A stretch of DNA of 64,000 nt, taken from assembly GCF_020026915.1 (NCBI RefSeq), contig NZ_JAINUY010000009.1, positions 186,001 to 250,000 on the forward strand, in the 5' to 3' direction. Under the pieces are notes generated by a model. It was not told the origin of the DNA. It did no database searches and saw nothing but the letters and a program-made list of their open reading frames with translations. This DNA comes from Flavobacterium potami. GTDB taxonomy: Bacteria > Bacteroidota > Bacteroidia > Flavobacteriales > Flavobacteriaceae. How positions within the stretch are numbered: the stretch's first letter is position 1; every line of letters starts with the position of its first letter. A program made the translations under genes and the position numbers. Of the stretch, positions 55,601 through 64,000 are shown one piece after another.

Positions 55601-58600
55601 GGACTCTTACAAGTACTACAGGAAATAGCAGTGATGTTATTATTACACAGTCCCCATCTGATAGTTATCTAGCCAATGCAACAGTAGTTCCTGGAAATGA
55701 TTATGTTTTCACCTTTACAACTATACCTACAACATTTCCTGATGGAAGTTCCTGTGTTGGCACATCCGATTCTGTAAATATTACGATTTTCAATGGAGCT
55801 AGTATAGATCCCGATGCTGGGCCAGATCAAACATTATGTATCAATGATGTCGGAGGCGTAACTACAATGAGTGGAAACATCCCTCCTCCCGATGTAACTC
55901 TTGCTGAATGGCGTTTTGTTTATCAGCCTTCTGGAAGTGTTGCGGTTATAGATACACCTTCTGCACCATTAACTACCGTATCAAATCTTACTGTTCCGGG
56001 TTTATATATTTTAGAATGGGTATTTGAAAGCAATAATTGCAGATCGTTGTCTGATATTGTTCGAATAGAGATGAATGCACCTCCAAGTACAGCAAATGCA
56101 GGCCCTGATGATACTGTAGCTTGTCAGACGACTTACAAAACTGCGGCTGTACCTCCAGCTGTTGGTATAGGAACGTGGACATTCTTTTCTCAGCCGCCAG
56201 GCGGAAACGCACTAATCAATAGTCCAAACAGTCCCGTAACTACACTTTCAAACATCAATGTCTTAGGTACTTATGTTCTAACATGGACCGTTACTAATGG
56301 GAACTTTACGAATCCATCTTTGTGCCAACCTTCATCAGATAATGTAGCCATAACATTTAATGACATACCGCCATCTATTGCTGATGCAGGGCCAGATCAG
56401 GAAGTTTGTAACCTTACAAGTGTCACCATGGATGCTGTACAGGTAACTTCAGGACTGGGAACATGGACTCAGGTTTCAGGTCCTAATACTGCAGGTATCG
56501 CATCAGTAAATAATGAAAATTCCTTAATGTTGGGACTTATTCCAGGCACATACGAATTTCTTTGGACCGTTACAACTACCAATTCAAATGGCTGTTTTTC
56601 TGAAGATTCTGTTTTAGTAACTATTTATGAAAATCCGTCAACAGCAGATGCAGGACCAAACCAGATTGTTCCTCAATTTACTCCAATCAACATGAATGCT
56701 GTTACACCATCAATTGGTTCTGGAACTTGGGTTCAAACAGGCGGGCCAAGTACTATTGGTTTTAACGATCCTTCTAGTCCAACAACAGCAGTTACTGGAA
56801 CCATACCAGGTATTTACACTTTGCAATGGAATGTGAGCAATGGAAATTGTGCAGTTTCATCAGACACAATGAATCTTACAATCCTAGCAGTTGCAGATCT
56901 TGAGTTAACCAAAACGGCAACTCCTACAACAGGAAGTGTCGGCGATGTAGTAACTTTTAATATAAATGTTTTTAATAACAATAATGCACAAGGCGGAACA
57001 GTTACGGCAACCAATGTTGCAATACGAGATTACATACCAGCGGGATTTGCACTTGTTCCTGGATCTGTTAATTCTGCAGGTCAATATAATGTTGGTGATA
57101 ATACAATTACTTGGAGTGGATTAACAATTCCGAGTGGTAGTATCGCTCTCTTAACTTTTAAAGCTACTATCCTTGCTACTGGATCTTATGTCAATAATGC
57201 AGAAATTATTGCCTCCGATCAATATGATCCTGATAGTACTCCAAATAACCAAAACGCTGCAGAAGATGATCAAGATAGTGCTGTCGTAGTTCTTGATGTT
57301 GCTGATTTATCACTTCAAAAAGTAGTTTCACCTACATCAGTAAGTATAAATGATACTGTAATATTTACGATTTCTGTAACCAATAGCGGGCCAAATAACG
57401 CAACTGGAATAACCGTTTCTGATCAATTACCGTCTGGTTACACCTATGTGAGCGATAACGGTGCTGGTCGATACAACCAAACCACAGGAATATGGAATGT
57501 CGGAAATTTAAATTACGGAAACACAATAACACTCCAAATTACAGCAAAAGTAAATCTAGCCGCTGCTGCTAATTATGTAAATACTGCTGAAATACAAACT
57601 GCCAAACAATTTGATCCCGATAGTACTCCAGGAAATGGTCTTGCGGAAGATGATATGAGCAGTGCGACAGTTAATTTGAAACAAGCCGATTTAGAACTAA
57701 CTAAAACAGTTACGCCAAATAGTGCTTCAGCTGGTGATCAGGTAGATTTTACCTTAACACTACTAAACAAAGGACCTGGAAATGCAACAGGCATTAGTGT
57801 CCAAGATGTGATTCCTGAAGGTTTTACTTTGATTCCTGGATCGGTTTCAAATGGTGGATTTTATAATATTGCAAATGCTAATCTGACCTGGCAAAATTTA
57901 GCTTTATCAAATGGAGCGTCATTAAACTTGACCTTTAGAGCTATCGTTAATCCGCTAGGACAGTATCTCAATATTGCACAAATAACGGCCAGTGACCTAC
58001 CAGATCCAGATAGTACTCCTAATAACGATGATGGTGATCAAAGTGAAGATGATGAAGATAATGCGCCATTCACTTTTATAGGCCAAAATGCTGATTTATC
58101 TTTAATTAAAAGAGTGGTTGATGGAAATTCAAGTCCGGTAATTGGAACACAAATTTCTTTTGAACTAATTGTTACAAACTCTGGTCCAAACAGCACGACA
58201 GGGGTTCAGGTTCGAGATTTACTTCCCGATGGTTATGAATTTGTAAATTATAGTTCATCGGCTGGACTATATGATCGAAATACTGGTATATGGAATGTTG
58301 GAACTATTGATGTCGGAGTTTCAGAATCACTTCTCCTTGATGTAAAAGTTCTTTCTACAGGAAATTATTTAAACGTTACAGAGGTTATTGCCAGCAGTCT
58401 TCCTGATCCTGACAGTACTCCGAATAACGATGATGGAGATCAGAGTGAAGATGATGAAGACAATGTTTTAATAATACCAATACAACGTTCTGCAGATTTA
58501 TCTTTAACAAAAACAGTCAGCAATGCAACACCTGTTGTAGGTTCTATGGTTACTTTTCAGGTAATAACTACAAACAGCGGTCCTCAAGATGCCGCAAATG

Positions 58601-61600
58601 TAGCGGTAACAGACTTACTGCCATCTGGTTATACATTTGTTAGTTTTAATGCAACCAGTGGTACTTATGACAGTACAACCGGTTTATGGACACTCGATAT
58701 TTTAGAAAGTACAGAATCTGAAACATTACAGATTATAGCTATTGTTAATGGAACAGGAAACTATACCAATATTGCAGAAGTTACCAACAGCGATACCCCC
58801 GATCCTGATTCGACACCTAACAACGGTGTAACCACAGAAGATGATTACGCTGCCGTTACTACTGTACCAATTGCACAGTCTTCAGATTTATCTTTAACCA
58901 AAACGGTTAACACTACTACTCCATTAGTAGGTTCTTTAGCAACTTTTGAAGTTGTTATTACAAATAATGGGCCACAGGATAATAGTGGTATTCAGGTTAC
59001 AGATTTACTCCCGACTGGATACACTCATACAGGATTTACAGTTTCTACAGGAACTTATGACCCTGTAACTGGAATATGGATTGTCGGTACTTTAGTAAAT
59101 GGCGATTCTGAGACCTTACAAATAGTAGCGCGAGTAAACGCTACAGGAGATTATTTGAATACTGCTGAAGTGACAGCCAGCAATCTTCCAGATCCTAACT
59201 CAACTCCAAACAACGGAGTTCCAACTGAAAATGATTATGCAACAGCGATTACAATTCCAATTCCGCAATCGGCTGATTTATCACTAACCAAAACCGTTAA
59301 CAATCCTGCACCTTTAGTAGGTTCTCAAGTTAGATTTGAATTAATTCTAACCAACAACGGACCTAGTGATGCTACGGGGATTCAGGTAACTGACTTACTG
59401 CCTTCCGGTTATACCTTCAATGCTTTTACTACCTCAAAAGGAACTTATAATTCGTCGACAGGATTATGGACAATTGGAAATTTAATTAGTGGAAATTTAG
59501 AAAGATTAGAAATTTTAGCAACCGTAAACGCATCAGGTGATTACGTCAATATTGGTGAAGTTACCGCAAGTGATCTTCCTGATCCTAATTCCATTCCAAA
59601 CAACGGAGTTCCGACAGAAAATGATTATGCAACTGCGGTTACAATTCCAATCATGCAATCGGCTGATTTATCTTTAACCAAAACGGTAAATAATCCAACT
59701 CCGTTAGTAGGTTCTTTAGTCACTTTTGAAATAGTTGTCACGAATAATGGACCACAGAATACGAGCGGTGTTACCATTACAGACTTACTACCTTCGGGAT
59801 ATACTTTCTCTGGTTTTACCAATTCAACAGGAACCTACAATCCTGTAACTGGATTATGGACAATTGGAAATCTGGCAAATGGAAGTTCACAAACGTTGCA
59901 GATTTCTGCTATTGTGAATCCGTCTGGAGATTATTCTAATACCGCTGAAGTTACCACAAGTGATGTTGCTGATCCTGATTCAACTCCGAATAATGCAGAC
60001 ACAACTGAAGACGATTATGCAACTGCCGTTACAGTTCCAATCATGCAATCGGCTGATTTATCTTTAACCAAAACGGTAAATAATCCAACTCCGTTAGTAG
60101 GTTCTTTAGTCACTTTTGAAATAGTTGTTACCAATAATGGACCACAGAATACAAGCGGTGTTACCATTACAGACTTACTACCTTCGGGATATACTTTCTC
60201 TGGTTTTACCAATTCAACAGGAACCTACAATCCCGTAACTGGATTATGGACAATTGGAAATCTGGCAAATGGAAGTTCACAAACGTTGCAGATTTCTGCT
60301 ATTGTGAATCCGTCTGGAGATTATTCTAATACCGCTGAAGTTACCACAAGTGATGTTGCAGATCCTGATTCAACTCCGAATAATGCAGACACAACTGAAG
60401 ACGATTATGCCAGTGCCGTTACAGTTCCAATCATGCAATCTGCTGATTTATCTTTAACCAAAACGGTAAATAATCCAACTCCGCTAGTAGGTTCGGTGGT
60501 GACTTTTGAAATAGTTGTTACCAATAATGGACCACAGAATACAAGCGGTGTTACCATTACAGACTTACTACCTTCGGGATATACTTTCTCTGGTTTTACC
60601 AATTCAATAGGAACATATAATCCTGCAACTGGATTATGGACAATTGGAAATCTGGCCAATGGAAGTTCGCAAACGTTGCAGATTTCTGCCATTGTGAATC
60701 CGTCTGGAGATTATTTGAATACCGCTGAAGTTACAGCAAGTGATGTTGCGGATCCTGATTCAACTCCGAATAATGCAGATACAACTGAAGACGATTATGC
60801 CAGTGCCGTTACAGTTCCAATCATGCAATCGGCTGATTTATCTTTAACCAAAACGGTAAATAATCCAACTCCGTTAGTAGGTTCTTTAGTTACTTTTGAA
60901 ATAGTTGTTACCAATAATGGTCCACAAGACACTAATAATGTAACTGTTACAGATCTAATTCCTTCGGGATATTCATATTCTAATTTTACCCTTTCAACCG
61001 GAAATTATAATTCAAACACGGGATTATGGAACATTGGAAATCTAGCAAGTGGAAAATCTGAAACTTTACAACTTTTTGCGATTGTAAATCCAAATGGAAA
61101 TTACACCAATATCGCAGAAATTACTTCTAGTAGTCTTCCTGATCCAAATTCAACTCCAAATAATAATATTGCAACAGAAGACGATTATGCAGAAGTTTCT
61201 ACAATACCAAATCAACAATCGGCTGATTTGAGTCTAACTAAAACCGTCAATAATGCAACTCCCCTTGTCGGTTCACAAGTTATTTTTGAAGTTGTTGTGA
61301 CGAATAATGGTCCACAGAATACCTCTGGAGTTGAAGTTACAGATTTACTTCCTAATGGTTATACTTTCAGCAGTTATAGCTCTACTAAAGGGACTTATAA
61401 TAATGTTACAGGAAAATGGAATATTGGTTCAATCCTGAATGGAGATACTCATGCATTGCGAATAACTGCCGTTGTAAATTCAACAGGAAATTATCAAAAC
61501 ATTGCCGAAGTTACGGCAAGCACTGTTCCCGACCCTAATTCAAGTCCCAATAATGGCGTTACAACAGAAAATGATTATGCTACTGTTGGCACTGCGCCTA

Positions 61601-64000
61601 TCGGACAAATGGCAGATTTATCGTTGACTAAAACAGTCAATATTTCCAATCCTCTTATTGGAACAGCCGTAACTTTTGAAATTATAGTTACGAATAACGG
61701 TCCTCAGAATTCAACAGGCGTAGAAGTTACCGATTTACTGCCAAATGGTTATACGTACACTAATTTTACCGCCACAAAAGGAACTTACAATAACATTTCA
61801 GGAAAATGGGTTATCGGTTCATTAGCTAATGGAGATTCACAAACCTTACAAATAACTGGTGTTGTCAACCCAGCTGGAAACTACACAAATGTAGCAGAAA
61901 TCACCGCAAGTAGTCTTCCTGATCCAGATTCGACACCAAACAACGGAATGACAACAGAAGACGATTATGCAACTGCAACTACAACTCCAACAAACGCAGT
62001 AGCTGATTTATCTTTAACTAAAGCAATTGTTGGTAGTAATTTCAATCCACTTTTCGGCTCTAACATTACCTTTGAAATCACTGTAAGAAATGATGGCCCT
62101 CAAAATGCTACTGGCGTAGAAGTTAAAGATTTACTCCCTAGTGGTTATGCCTATCAAGTTTACAGCTCAACGGCAGGCCTTTATTTTGAGACTACGGGTA
62201 TTTGGAACATTGGCACCATTCCGTCAGGTTCTTTAGAAAGTCTTCTTATATCAGCTACCGTAAACAGAACTGGCGATTATATCAACATTGCTGAGGTTTA
62301 TAAATCTAATGAATTTGATCCAGACTCTACTCCCAATAATGGAATCTCCGGAGAAGATGATATGAATTCCGTTTTAATAAATCCAGTTTCAGCTGAAGCA
62401 GATCTTTCTATAACAAAAGAAGTTGTTAATAATATACTCACCCCTACAATAGGCGAAAGAATCTCATTTTCTGTAACTGTAAGCAATTCTGGACCTAGCA
62501 TTGCTACCGGAGTAACCATAAAAGATATTCTCCCTTCAGGATATACGTATGTCTTTTACAATTCTACTTCAGGAAGCTATAATCCAAACACGGGTATTTG
62601 GTCTCCAGGAATTATTCTTCCAGGAAATAGTCATACCCTAATTATAACCGTACTCGTAAAAGCTCCGACAGGAACAACCGATGAATATCTAAATACAGCT
62701 GAGGTTATGACATCGGATCAGTTTGATGCTGATAGCACACCAGGAAATGGCATTACGACAGAAGATGATTTTGACAGCATTTCGGTTACACCGGTTATTG
62801 TACAAGCTGACTTGTCACTCAATAAGCGAACACTTTCTGGAAATGTAAATCATGATGTGGGCAGTAATGTAATTTTTGAAATAACCGTGACCAATGACGG
62901 TCCTGGAAACACTAGCGGTGTTACGGTAAAAGATTTACTTCCTCGTGGATTCATCTATCAGACTTATACCGCTACAAGTGGAATTTATAACAGTGTTACA
63001 GGAGTTTGGGATGTTGGAACGGTTAATAGCTCTGCCGCGCAAACGCTTCAAATTTATACCAGAGTAAATACACCTTCTGGTCAGGTTGGCGAATACACCA
63101 ATATAGCAGAAATAACTGCCAGTAATCTTCCCGATCCTGATTCAACCCCTAATAACGGAGTCATAACTGAAGATGATTATGACAGCGTAACCATAAATGT
63201 CAATACAGCCGATTTAAGTCTTGAAAAAACGGTCAGCAATAAAAATGCTAATGTCAACGAAGTTGTAACCTTTACTCTTCAAATAGGAAACGAAGGTCCG
63301 GCAGAAGCGACTAATGTTGCAGTAGAAGACAATATTCCACTGGGATATAAAAACATTTCTACTATTTCAAATGGCGGAATTTTTAGCTTAAACAGCATTA
63401 AATGGGTCAATCTAACAATTCCTGTTGGAGGAATTACGCTGACTTATCAGGCAACAATTGCTAATCCGCTAGGTTTAGAAAGTTCCGATTATGTGAATAT
63501 TGCACAAGTTACGGCCAGCGATCAATTTGATCCTGACAGTACACCAAATAACGACAATGGCGATCAAAGCGAAGACGACGAAGATTCTGAATTCATCAAT
63601 ATTCCTTCAACAGATATCGCCATCCATAAAGAAGTTGATAAAACAGAAGTTCCGATGAATTCACAAGTGATTTTTACCATTACAGCAGAAAATCTCGGCA
63701 ATCTTACAGCTACAAATGTGGAAGTAGATGATGTACTTCCAAAAGGATATTCATTTGTGAGTTCAACAGCTTCTTCCGGAAGTTATAATGCAGTAACTGG
63801 AGTCTGGGCAATTCCGTCTATTGCTAATGGTTCTCAGCAAACACTTGCCATAACCGTTAAAGTGGTAGATTTTAAAGATTATTTAAATACCGCACATTTA
63901 GTAAAATTGGATCAAATTGACACCAATTCGAGTAACAATCAAGCAAGTGCCACAGTGTCTCCAAATTGTTTGAAAATTTACAATGAGTTCTCTCCTAATG
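52648..64000 (+). CDS. Giant T9SS-secreted adhesin with PKD/Ig-like and DUF11 repeats, open at right edge
   Basis: At least 3784 codons with no stop found. Seen: signal peptide (1-30, ending LPTHLFAQ); about 15 PKD/Ig-like modules (31-1412), most opening with NAGPDQ plus a Cys and carrying GTWSQISGP; then 18 DUF11 modules (about 1413-3769), each beginning ADLSLTKTV and including TNNGPQ, DLLPSGYTF and an acidic linker DPDSTPNN...EDDY that could bind calcium. The last visible residues, CLKIYNEFSPN, open the gliding-motility type (CHU_C) C-terminal domain, a type B T9SS signal, so only about 80 residues should be missing. Predicted to be displayed on the surface as a long filament for adhesion or gliding, like SprB or RemA in architecture but not identified as either. 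Single gene in this window, opposite in direction to the sulfatase group. Confidence 0.9.
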   Translation, partial: MNHSLPDRFFLKIAVTLVLFLMLPTHLFAQNCTVNAGVLNVTICETDALVLTGNTPAPIIGTVNWTQISGPTVTINSPNSPSTSISGYTGGNTYTFRYSATCSDGILSYQDKIVNVKPITMANAGANIASCPSNNGTLAIIGNTPQNTGETGSWEIVGANNAGVVINFPNLATSTITLPATSCGVTTLQWVIEGPEFAPGQRCRTTSQITVTNYGGVTPVSAGPDQTLSNCYTTTQSATLNGSYGGCGLNGQNGQWTFVSGPNTPTIGSPNTNNTSVSNLVQGTYTFRWTVTGPCASGNDLVVINVPAATQDVTNLPGGDENIFFCDNTINQVTLEAQTPLYAGETVAWTQISGDPGAVIVSPTNPTTLVTNISSAGAPYRFRYTLTNNNTGCIFTKDYIVQYNGPTRTIVANNGNDIVGTCDATVFTIPLTTTGTGSNQYRIVSGPASSPLAPFPTAIQDVENSLTLTLTAPGEYTLEFIRKQTGSLAVQCDYGFDTLNILVSGDPTPSNAGTDVSLPCGDTSTILSGVSTDVGMHFWSQLSGPNTAVIADNFAIDTPVSGLISGTYVFQYITKGGGATCGFSFATVTVYVSDSSINDVDAGTNQIVCTNSQVPLSASQPQAGEIGTWSQISGPDPITFSDVNNPNAIASGFLSSSSSYELQWVVSYSHPGPSCGASVSDNITITTDNGIAPTPSDAGPNACYTSGTTTFNLSANSPQITEYGVWTVQPSIGVVIANDADPNTMVTVPGNGTYVFTWSISSRFRFCPPSQSSVSVTVAETPPAANAGPDQQVCGNTITMAATQSSGSIGTWSRISGVGNYTISDIHDPHAVFTFTYSGYYIFRWTVDADICGQAFDDINLTIGIPPDTAAAGPDQNICNNSSVTMAGNAYDNFFELGQWSVLTGAPNQPTIVDPSNPNTVINGLIAGTYTFRWTISAKSIFLCPGSFDDMTVVVDPAANAGPDQTYCDVTSVQLEANENSRGTWTLTSTTGNSSDVIITQSPSDSYLANATVVPGNDYVFTFTTIPTTFPDGSSCVGTSDSVNITIFNGASIDPDAGPDQTLCINDVGGVTTMSGNIPPPDVTLAEWRFVYQPSGSVAVIDTPSAPLTTVSNLTVPGLYILEWVFESNNCRSLSDIVRIEMNAPPSTANAGPDDTVACQTTYKTAAVPPAVGIGTWTFFSQPPGGNALINSPNSPVTTLSNINVLGTYVLTWTVTNGNFTNPSLCQPSSDNVAITFNDIPPSIADAGPDQEVCNLTSVTMDAVQVTSGLGTWTQVSGPNTAGIASVNNENSLMLGLIPGTYEFLWTVTTTNSNGCFSEDSVLVTIYENPSTADAGPNQIVPQFTPINMNAVTPSIGSGTWVQTGGPSTIGFNDPSSPTTAVTGTIPGIYTLQWNVSNGNCAVSSDTMNLTILAVADLELTKTATPTTGSVGDVVTFNINVFNNNNAQGGTVTATNVAIRDYIPAGFALVPGSVNSAGQYNVGDNTITWSGLTIPSGSIALLTFKATILATGSYVNNAEIIASDQYDPDSTPNNQNAAEDDQDSAVVVLDVADLSLQKVVSPTSVSINDTVIFTISVTNSGPNNATGITVSDQLPSGYTYVSDNGAGRYNQTTGIWNVGNLNYGNTITLQITAKVNLAAAANYVNTAEIQTAKQFDPDSTPGNGLAEDDMSSATVNLKQADLELTKTVTPNSASAGDQVDFTLTLLNKGPGNATGISVQDVIPEGFTLIPGSVSNGGFYNIANANLTWQNLALSNGASLNLTFRAIVNPLGQYLNIAQITASDLPDPDSTPNNDDGDQSEDDEDNAPFTFIGQNADLSLIKRVVDGNSSPVIGTQISFELIVTNSGPNSTTGVQVRDLLPDGYEFVNYSSSAGLYDRNTGIWNVGTIDVGVSESLLLDVKVLSTGNYLNVTEVIASSLPDPDSTPNNDDGDQSEDDEDNVLIIPIQRSADLSLTKTVSNATPVVGSMVTFQVITTNSGPQDAANVAVTDLLPSGYTFVSFNATSGTYDSTTGLWTLDILESTESETLQIIAIVNGTGNYTNIAEVTNSDTPDPDSTPNNGVTTEDDYAAVTTVPIAQSSDLSLTKTVNTTTPLVGSLATFEVVITNNGPQDNSGIQVTDLLPTGYTHTGFTVSTGTYDPVTGIWIVGTLVNGDSETLQIVARVNATGDYLNTAEVTASNLPDPNSTPNNGVPTENDYATAITIPIPQSADLSLTKTVNNPAPLVGSQVRFELILTNNGPSDATGIQVTDLLPSGYTFNAFTTSKGTYNSSTGLWTIGNLISGNLERLEILATVNASGDYVNIGEVTASDLPDPNSIPNNGVPTENDYATAVTIPIMQSADLSLTKTVNNPTPLVGSLVTFEIVVTNNGPQNTSGVTITDLLPSGYTFSGFTNSTGTYNPVTGLWTIGNLANGSSQTLQISAIVNPSGDYSNTAEVTTSDVADPDSTPNNADTTEDDYATAVTVPIMQSADLSLTKTVNNPTPLVGSLVTFEIVVTNNGPQNTSGVTITDLLPSGYTFSGFTNSTGTYNPVTGLWTIGNLANGSSQTLQISAIVNPSGDYSNTAEVTTSDVADPDSTPNNADTTEDDYASAVTVPIMQSADLSLTKTVNNPTPLVGSVVTFEIVVTNNGPQNTSGVTITDLLPSGYTFSGFTNSIGTYNPATGLWTIGNLANGSSQTLQISAIVNPSGDYLNTAEVTASDVADPDSTPNNADTTEDDYASAVTVPIMQSADLSLTKTVNNPTPLVGSLVTFEIVVTNNGPQDTNNVTVTDLIPSGYSYSNFTLSTGNYNSNTGLWNIGNLASGKSETLQLFAIVNPNGNYTNIAEITSSSLPDPNSTPNNNIATEDDYAEVSTIPNQQSADLSLTKTVNNATPLVGSQVIFEVVVTNNGPQNTSGVEVTDLLPNGYTFSSYSSTKGTYNNVTGKWNIGSILNGDTHALRITAVVNSTGNYQNIAEVTASTVPDPNSSPNNGVTTENDYATVGTAPIGQMADLSLTKTVNISNPLIGTAVTFEIIVTNNGPQNSTGVEVTDLLPNGYTYTNFTATKGTYNNISGKWVIGSLANGDSQTLQITGVVNPAGNYTNVAEITASSLPDPDSTPNNGMTTEDDYATATTTPTNAVADLSLTKAIVGSNFNPLFGSNITFEITVRNDGPQNATGVEVKDLLPSGYAYQVYSSTAGLYFETTGIWNIGTIPSGSLESLLISATVNRTGDYINIAEVYKSNEFDPDSTPNNGISGEDDMNSVLINPVSAEADLSITKEVVNNILTPTIGERISFSVTVSNSGPSIATGVTIKDILPSGYTYVFYNSTSGSYNPNTGIWSPGIILPGNSHTLIITVLVKAPTGTTDEYLNTAEVMTSDQFDADSTPGNGITTEDDFDSISVTPVIVQADLSLNKRTLSGNVNHDVGSNVIFEITVTNDGPGNTSGVTVKDLLPRGFIYQTYTATSGIYNSVTGVWDVGTVNSSAAQTLQIYTRVNTPSGQVGEYTNIAEITASNLPDPDSTPNNGVITEDDYDSVTINVNTADLSLEKTVSNKNANVNEVVTFTLQIGNEGPAEATNVAVEDNIPLGYKNISTISNGGIFSLNSIKWVNLTIPVGGITLTYQATIANPLGLESSDYVNIAQVTASDQFDPDSTPNNDNGDQSEDDEDSEFINIPSTDIAIHKEVDKTEVPMNSQVIFTITAENLGNLTATNVEVDDVLPKGYSFVSSTASSGSYNAVTGVWAIPSIANGSQQTLAITVKVVDFKDYLNTAHLVKLDQIDTNSSNNQASATVSPNCLKIYNEFSPN
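58493..62002 (+). repeat. 390-bp tandem DUF11-coding repeats (nine exact-period units)
   Basis: Module starts at 58493, 58883, 59273, 59663, 60053, 60443, 60833, 61223 and 61613 are spaced exactly 390 bp (130 codons). The units starting at 59663, 60053 and 60443 differ from each other at only a handful of bases by eye, whereas the outer ones are diverged. This is the mark of recent duplication or gene conversion inside the gene. Modules before and after this block are 387-411 bp. Confidence 0.88.

Noticed and set aside
59625..60692. Three nearly identical minus-strand frames inside the adhesin gene
   Set aside because: They are shadows of the 390-bp repeats; their identity reflects the repeat, and the plus-strand frame is continuous with conserved DUF11 motifs.
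1..64000. tRNA, rRNA and other structured RNA genes
   Set aside because: No cloverleaf-like or rRNA-like stretch was noticed in the gaps by eye; a covariance-model search was not possible here.

Overview
The window looks like chromosomal DNA of a Flavobacterium-type member of the Bacteroidota, probably a soil, plant or water species. The evidence is strong AT-richness, a SusC/SusD pair, flavobacterial lipoprotein boxes, C-terminal sorting domains of the type IX secretion system (T9SS), a hybrid two-component regulator fused to an AraC domain, and promoter-like TTTG / TAnnTTTG pairs with no clear Shine-Dalgarno sequences. No rRNA, tRNA, CRISPR array, transposase or phage gene was seen.

Left part (1-6721). 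A tight minus-strand operon encodes an N-acetylhexosamine-1-kinase-like sugar kinase, a sugar nucleotidyltransferase and an NAD-dependent sugar epimerase, which is cut by the left edge. Together they could turn a free sugar into a UDP-sugar. A LacI-type regulator is divergent from the operon. Four copies of one 14-bp palindrome (TGTGyTyGAACACA-like) lie in only two places: between the regulator and the operon, and upstream of a secreted beta-helix protein. This defines a small candidate regulon. A CBM9-like protein lies between regulator and beta-helix gene.

Centre (6902-43542). A siderophore-type TonB receptor and a small lipoprotein precede a large pectin utilisation locus, transcribed leftward. 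In transcription order it holds: an HTCS regulator, a lipoprotein, SusC, SusD, a surface glycan-binding protein (DUF4957/DUF5123-like), GH43, GH105 (frameshifted), GH28, pectinesterase CE8, an alpha/beta-hydrolase, a CE12 rhamnogalacturonan acetylesterase, and a 2430-residue protein that fuses a CE8 esterase, a PL1 pectate lyase, a glycan-binding-like domain and a T9SS tail. Divergent from HTCS are a GH3 glycosidase with a PA14 insert and an SGLT-type sodium/sugar symporter. In the proposed scheme the giant enzyme and the CE8 and CE12 esterases strip methyl and acetyl groups and cut the backbone outside the cell or at its surface. SusC/D and the binding lipoproteins import fragments. GH28, GH105, GH43 and GH3 finish them, and the symporter takes up monosaccharide. 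Two non-coding repeat blocks lie inside the locus: a fourfold ~222-bp tandem repeat (19535-20415) that includes the ends of both flanking genes, and a REP-like palindrome array (34197-34520).

Right part (43607-52080). This holds unknown secreted proteins, an alpha/beta-hydrolase, an outer-membrane barrel protein, and a minus-strand group of DUF502 membrane protein, outer-membrane transporter-like protein, HAD-type phosphatase lipoprotein and formylglycine-type sulfatase.

Right edge (52648-64000). One plus-strand reading frame of at least 3784 codons is still open at the edge. It encodes a giant T9SS-secreted adhesin: signal peptide, about 15 PKD/Ig-like modules, 18 DUF11 modules (nine with an exact 390-bp period, some almost identical), and the first residues of a gliding-type (CHU_C) C-terminal domain.
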